The notes beneath the pieces were generated by a model that worked only from the letters and a program-made list of their open reading frames with translations, was not told the origin of the DNA and ran no database searches. Made by a program: the position numbers and the translations under genes. From positions 1 through 6,887 of the forward strand of contig VBCL01000088.1 in assembly GCA_005888865.1 (NCBI GenBank): a stretch of 6,887 bases of DNA, written 5' to 3'. Within the stretch, counting starts at the first letter, position 1. Each line of letters opens with the position of its first letter. This document shows, one piece after another, positions 5,539 through 6,887 of the stretch. This DNA comes from Betaproteobacteria bacterium (GTDB taxonomy: Bacteria > Pseudomonadota > Gammaproteobacteria > Burkholderiales > Casimicrobiaceae).

Positions 5539-6275
5539 TCACGGCCACTTTTCAGGAAGGGTCGTTTCGCGACAAGACGGTGCTCGTCTCGGGCGGCACT
5601 AGCGGCATCGGCGCGGCGATCGGCAATGCACTGGCCGAGCTCGGTGCGATCGTCACCGTCACGGGCGCAACCGAGGCCGAGGCGGCCGAGGCGAACCGCG
5701 GCGCTTCGATCGGGCGCGCGGATGCGCTCGACGTGCGCGACGATACCGCGGTCGCTGCATTTTTCGCGGCGCTGCCAACGCTCGACGTCCTGATCAACTG
5801 CGCCGGCATCATTCGCCGGGGTGCGGAGCACGATCCCGCCGTGTTCGCCGAAGTACTCGACGTCAACCTGACAGGCACGATGCGTCTTTGCGCCGCCGCG
5901 CGTCCGCTTCTCGCCAGGACGCACGGCTGCATCGTCAATACCGCGTCGTTGCTCGCCTTCGTCGGCGGGGCTCTCGTGCCCGGCTACAGCGCGAGCAAGG
6001 GGGGTGTGGCGCAACTGACCAAATCGCTGGCGGTCGCGTATGCTCCCGATCGCATCCGCGTCAACGCGATCGCGCCCGGCTGGATCGAAACGGAGCTGAC
6101 GCGGCCGCTGCGGGAGGATCCGGTGCGAAACGAGGCGATCGTCGCGCGCACGCCCCTCGGCCGTTGGGGCGTGGCCGACGACGTCGCGGGAACGGCGGTT
6201 TTCCTGTGTTCGCCTGCGGCGGCCTTCGTGACCGGCGCGATCATTCCAATCGACGGCGGCTATCTCGCCGCATAA
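5535..6275 (+). CDS. Short-chain dehydrogenase/reductase, KduD-like sugar-acid dehydrogenase
   Basis: The 246-residue protein is a classical SDR using NAD(P)H. SGGTSGIG (19-26) is the cofactor loop, with Ser in place of the usual first Thr. NCAG is at 88-91 and VNLTG at 110-114. The catalytic residues are N111, S138 (NTASLL), Y151 and K155 in YSASKGG. PGWIETELT (181-189) and the C-terminal VTGAIIPIDGGYLAA are typical of the 3-oxoacyl-ACP reductase/KduD/gluconate dehydrogenase branch. From its place after KDG/KDGal kinases it probably oxidises a sugar or reduces a keto sugar acid that feeds the pathway (for example KduD-type 2-keto-3-deoxygluconate dehydrogenase), but the substrate cannot be read from the sequence. 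The GTG start overlaps the kdgK stop, with GGAGG at 5520-5524, 10 bases upstream. Confidence 0.85.
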   Translation: MITATFQEGSFRDKTVLVSGGTSGIGAAIGNALAELGAIVTVTGATEAEAAEANRGASIGRADALDVRDDTAVAAFFAALPTLDVLINCAGIIRRGAEHDPAVFAEVLDVNLTGTMRLCAAARPLLARTHGCIVNTASLLAFVGGALVPGYSASKGGVAQLTKSLAVAYAPDRIRVNAIAPGWIETELTRPLREDPVRNEAIVARTPLGRWGVADDVAGTAVFLCSPAAAFVTGAIIPIDGGYLAA

Positions 6276-6281
6276 AAAACT

Positions 6282-6521
6282 ATGGCGCTCAATACCGCGA
6301 TCCGCTATCTCAAGAAAGGCGATTGGCAGAAAGCGCATGAGCTCGCTCAGCAGGACGAATCCAAGCTCGGTTGCTGGGCGCACGGCATCGTGCACCTGGT
6401 CGAGGGTGACCTCGGCAACGCCCGCTATTGGTACCGCCGCGCCGGCCGGCCGTTTCCCAAGGATCGCGATGTCGATCGCGAAGTGGCCGAGCTGACCGCT
6501 GCGCTCAAGGCGACGCAATGA
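6282..6521 (+). CDS. Small TPR-like helical protein, function unknown
   Basis: This 79-residue protein begins 6 bases after the dehydrogenase stop. It has no signal peptide or membrane segment. Residues 5-55 read as two TPR-like helix hairpins: AIRYLKKGDWQKAHELAQQ, then WAHGIVHLVEGDLGNARYWYRRAG with the G-(D/N)-ARYWY turn typical of such repeats. It is rich in Trp, His and Tyr for its size, and the strand opposite shows nothing better. TPR units usually bind other proteins, so a scaffold or regulatory partner for a neighbouring enzyme is a guess. No good Shine-Dalgarno precedes the ATG (AAAAAACT), so it may depend on coupling to the dehydrogenase. Its TGA overlaps the ATG of a mini-ORF at 6518. 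I do not recognise a named family. Confidence 0.75.
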   Translation: MALNTAIRYLKKGDWQKAHELAQQDESKLGCWAHGIVHLVEGDLGNARYWYRRAGRPFPKDRDVDREVAELTAALKATQ

Positions 6522-6556
6522 TCGCCGACGGGGCCGCAAGCGTGGAGGTCGAGTGA
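6518..6556 (+). other. 12-codon bridging mini-ORF between the TPR gene and the cupin gene
   Basis: An ATG at 6518 overlaps the TPR-gene stop (ATGA, 6518-6521), reads MIADGAASVEVE, and stops at TGA 6554-6556, which overlaps the cupin GTG at 6553. It mirrors the longer mini-ORF before kdgK: same position in the stop/start chain, and a similar final peptide (GAASVEVE against EAASVGVQ). It is too short to predict a function for the peptide; translational coupling is the likely role. Confidence 0.4.
6532..6556 (+). repeat. 25-base junction repeat, copy 2 (carries the cupin ribosome binding site)
   Basis: This segment begins GGCCGCAAGCGTGG and contains a consensus Shine-Dalgarno GGAGGT (6544-6549), 3 bases before the GTG at 6553. 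It matches 4579-4603 at 22 of 25 positions. Only this terminal part of the larger element is present here; the palindromic part seen before kdgK is missing. Confidence 0.85.
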
Positions 6557-6887
6557 GCGCCGCGTTGATCCTGCCCTCGTCCGGTCTCAGGCCGGAGATC
6601 GCGATTGCCGCGCTGCCCGACGACGAGCGCGTCTGGGTGCCGCAGGCGCAGGACGTCTGGTTCCGGCCGCTGCTCTTCAACACCGTGACCGGTGGCTGGT
6701 GCAACCTGCTCCGCGTACGCAGGTCGGGAATCCTATCGCGGCATCGCCATCCGATGGCGGTCGTGGGTTATGTGGTCAAGGGGCGCTGGCGCTACCTCGA
6801 GCACGACTGGGTCGCCGAGGAAGGAAGCTTCGTCTACGAGCCTCCCGGCGAAATCCACACGTTAACCGTGCCCGACGACTGCCCGGA
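6553..6887 (+). CDS. Cupin protein of the 2,4'-dihydroxyacetophenone dioxygenase type (3' end outside window)
   Basis: At least 111 codons are visible, running off the right edge without a stop. The chain opens MSAALILPSSGL and contains WFRPLLFNTVTGGWCNLL (36-53), followed by the two cupin motifs: RSGILSRHRHPMAVVGYVVKG (from R57) and EEGSFVYEPPGEIHT (89-103). H64, H66 and H102 are the probable metal ligands. Their spacing (2 and 36 residues) equals that recalled for the three iron-binding histidines of 2,4'-dihydroxyacetophenone dioxygenase (H76, H78, H114); the usual cupin glutamate is absent, as in that enzyme. In a sugar-acid operon an aromatic-ketone dioxygenase is unexpected, so the real substrate may differ. 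GTG 6553 is chosen for its GGAGGT and the overlap with the preceding mini-ORF stop. Confidence 0.85.
   Translation, partial: MSAALILPSSGLRPEIAIAALPDDERVWVPQAQDVWFRPLLFNTVTGGWCNLLRVRRSGILSRHRHPMAVVGYVVKGRWRYLEHDWVAEEGSFVYEPPGEIHTLTVPDDCP

Noticed and set aside
5466..6704. Minus-strand open frame of about 410 codons opposite the dehydrogenase, TPR and cupin genes
   Set aside because: It is a shadow of the + strand coding frames, with no recognisable domain.
1..6887. CRISPR array, tRNA/rRNA, insertion sequence, toxin-antitoxin or phage module
   Set aside because: I saw no regularly spaced repeats, no cloverleaf-like or rRNA-like segments, no transposase motifs and no defence-type genes; the window is accounted for by metabolic genes.

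Overview
The window is GC-rich (well above 60 % by eye) and every gene I can support lies on the + strand. A Gram-negative proteobacterium is indicated by two outer-membrane beta-barrel signatures and molybdopterin genes of the MobB/MoaD/MoaE type. A dispersed intergenic element (GGCCGCAAGCGTGG...) resembles, from memory, repeats common in Burkholderiales genomes. My best guess is a betaproteobacterium of the Burkholderiales; the genus cannot be told from this sequence.

Layout. Positions 1-199 hold the possible tail of an upstream outer-membrane protein and a promoter-like stretch. Then come a GrpB/UPF0157 family gene (200-751), mobB (763-1269), a nested inverted repeat over the mobB stop (1264-1299), and a secreted beta-barrel outer-membrane protein (1357-2019) closed by a near-perfect intrinsic terminator (2039-2072). 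moaD (2092-2346) and moaE (2356-2802) follow directly and encode the two subunits of molybdopterin synthase. A 144-base gap (2803-2946) carries two inverted repeats.

The second half is one tightly packed sugar-acid operon: dgoK (KDGal kinase), dgoA (KDPGal/KDPG-type aldolase), kdgK (KDG kinase, PfkB family), a KduD-like short-chain dehydrogenase, a small TPR-like protein, and a cupin of the 2,4'-dihydroxyacetophenone dioxygenase type that runs off the right edge. The two kinases would phosphorylate the C4-epimeric 2-keto-3-deoxy sugar acids (from galactonate and from gluconate/uronates), and the single aldolase could split both products to pyruvate and glyceraldehyde 3-phosphate. Nothing in the window encodes the dehydratase, transporter or regulator.

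The most unusual observation is at the gene junctions of this operon. Nearly every junction is a stop/start overlap (ATGA or GTGA). Where two neighbouring genes do not overlap (dgoA/kdgK and TPR gene/cupin gene), the gap is bridged by a mini-ORF whose start overlaps the upstream stop and whose stop overlaps the downstream start. Both mini-ORFs end in the same 25-base repeat, which also supplies the Shine-Dalgarno sequence of the next gene. The rest of the window looks like ordinary metabolism; I see no defence system, CRISPR array, insertion sequence, tRNA or rRNA.
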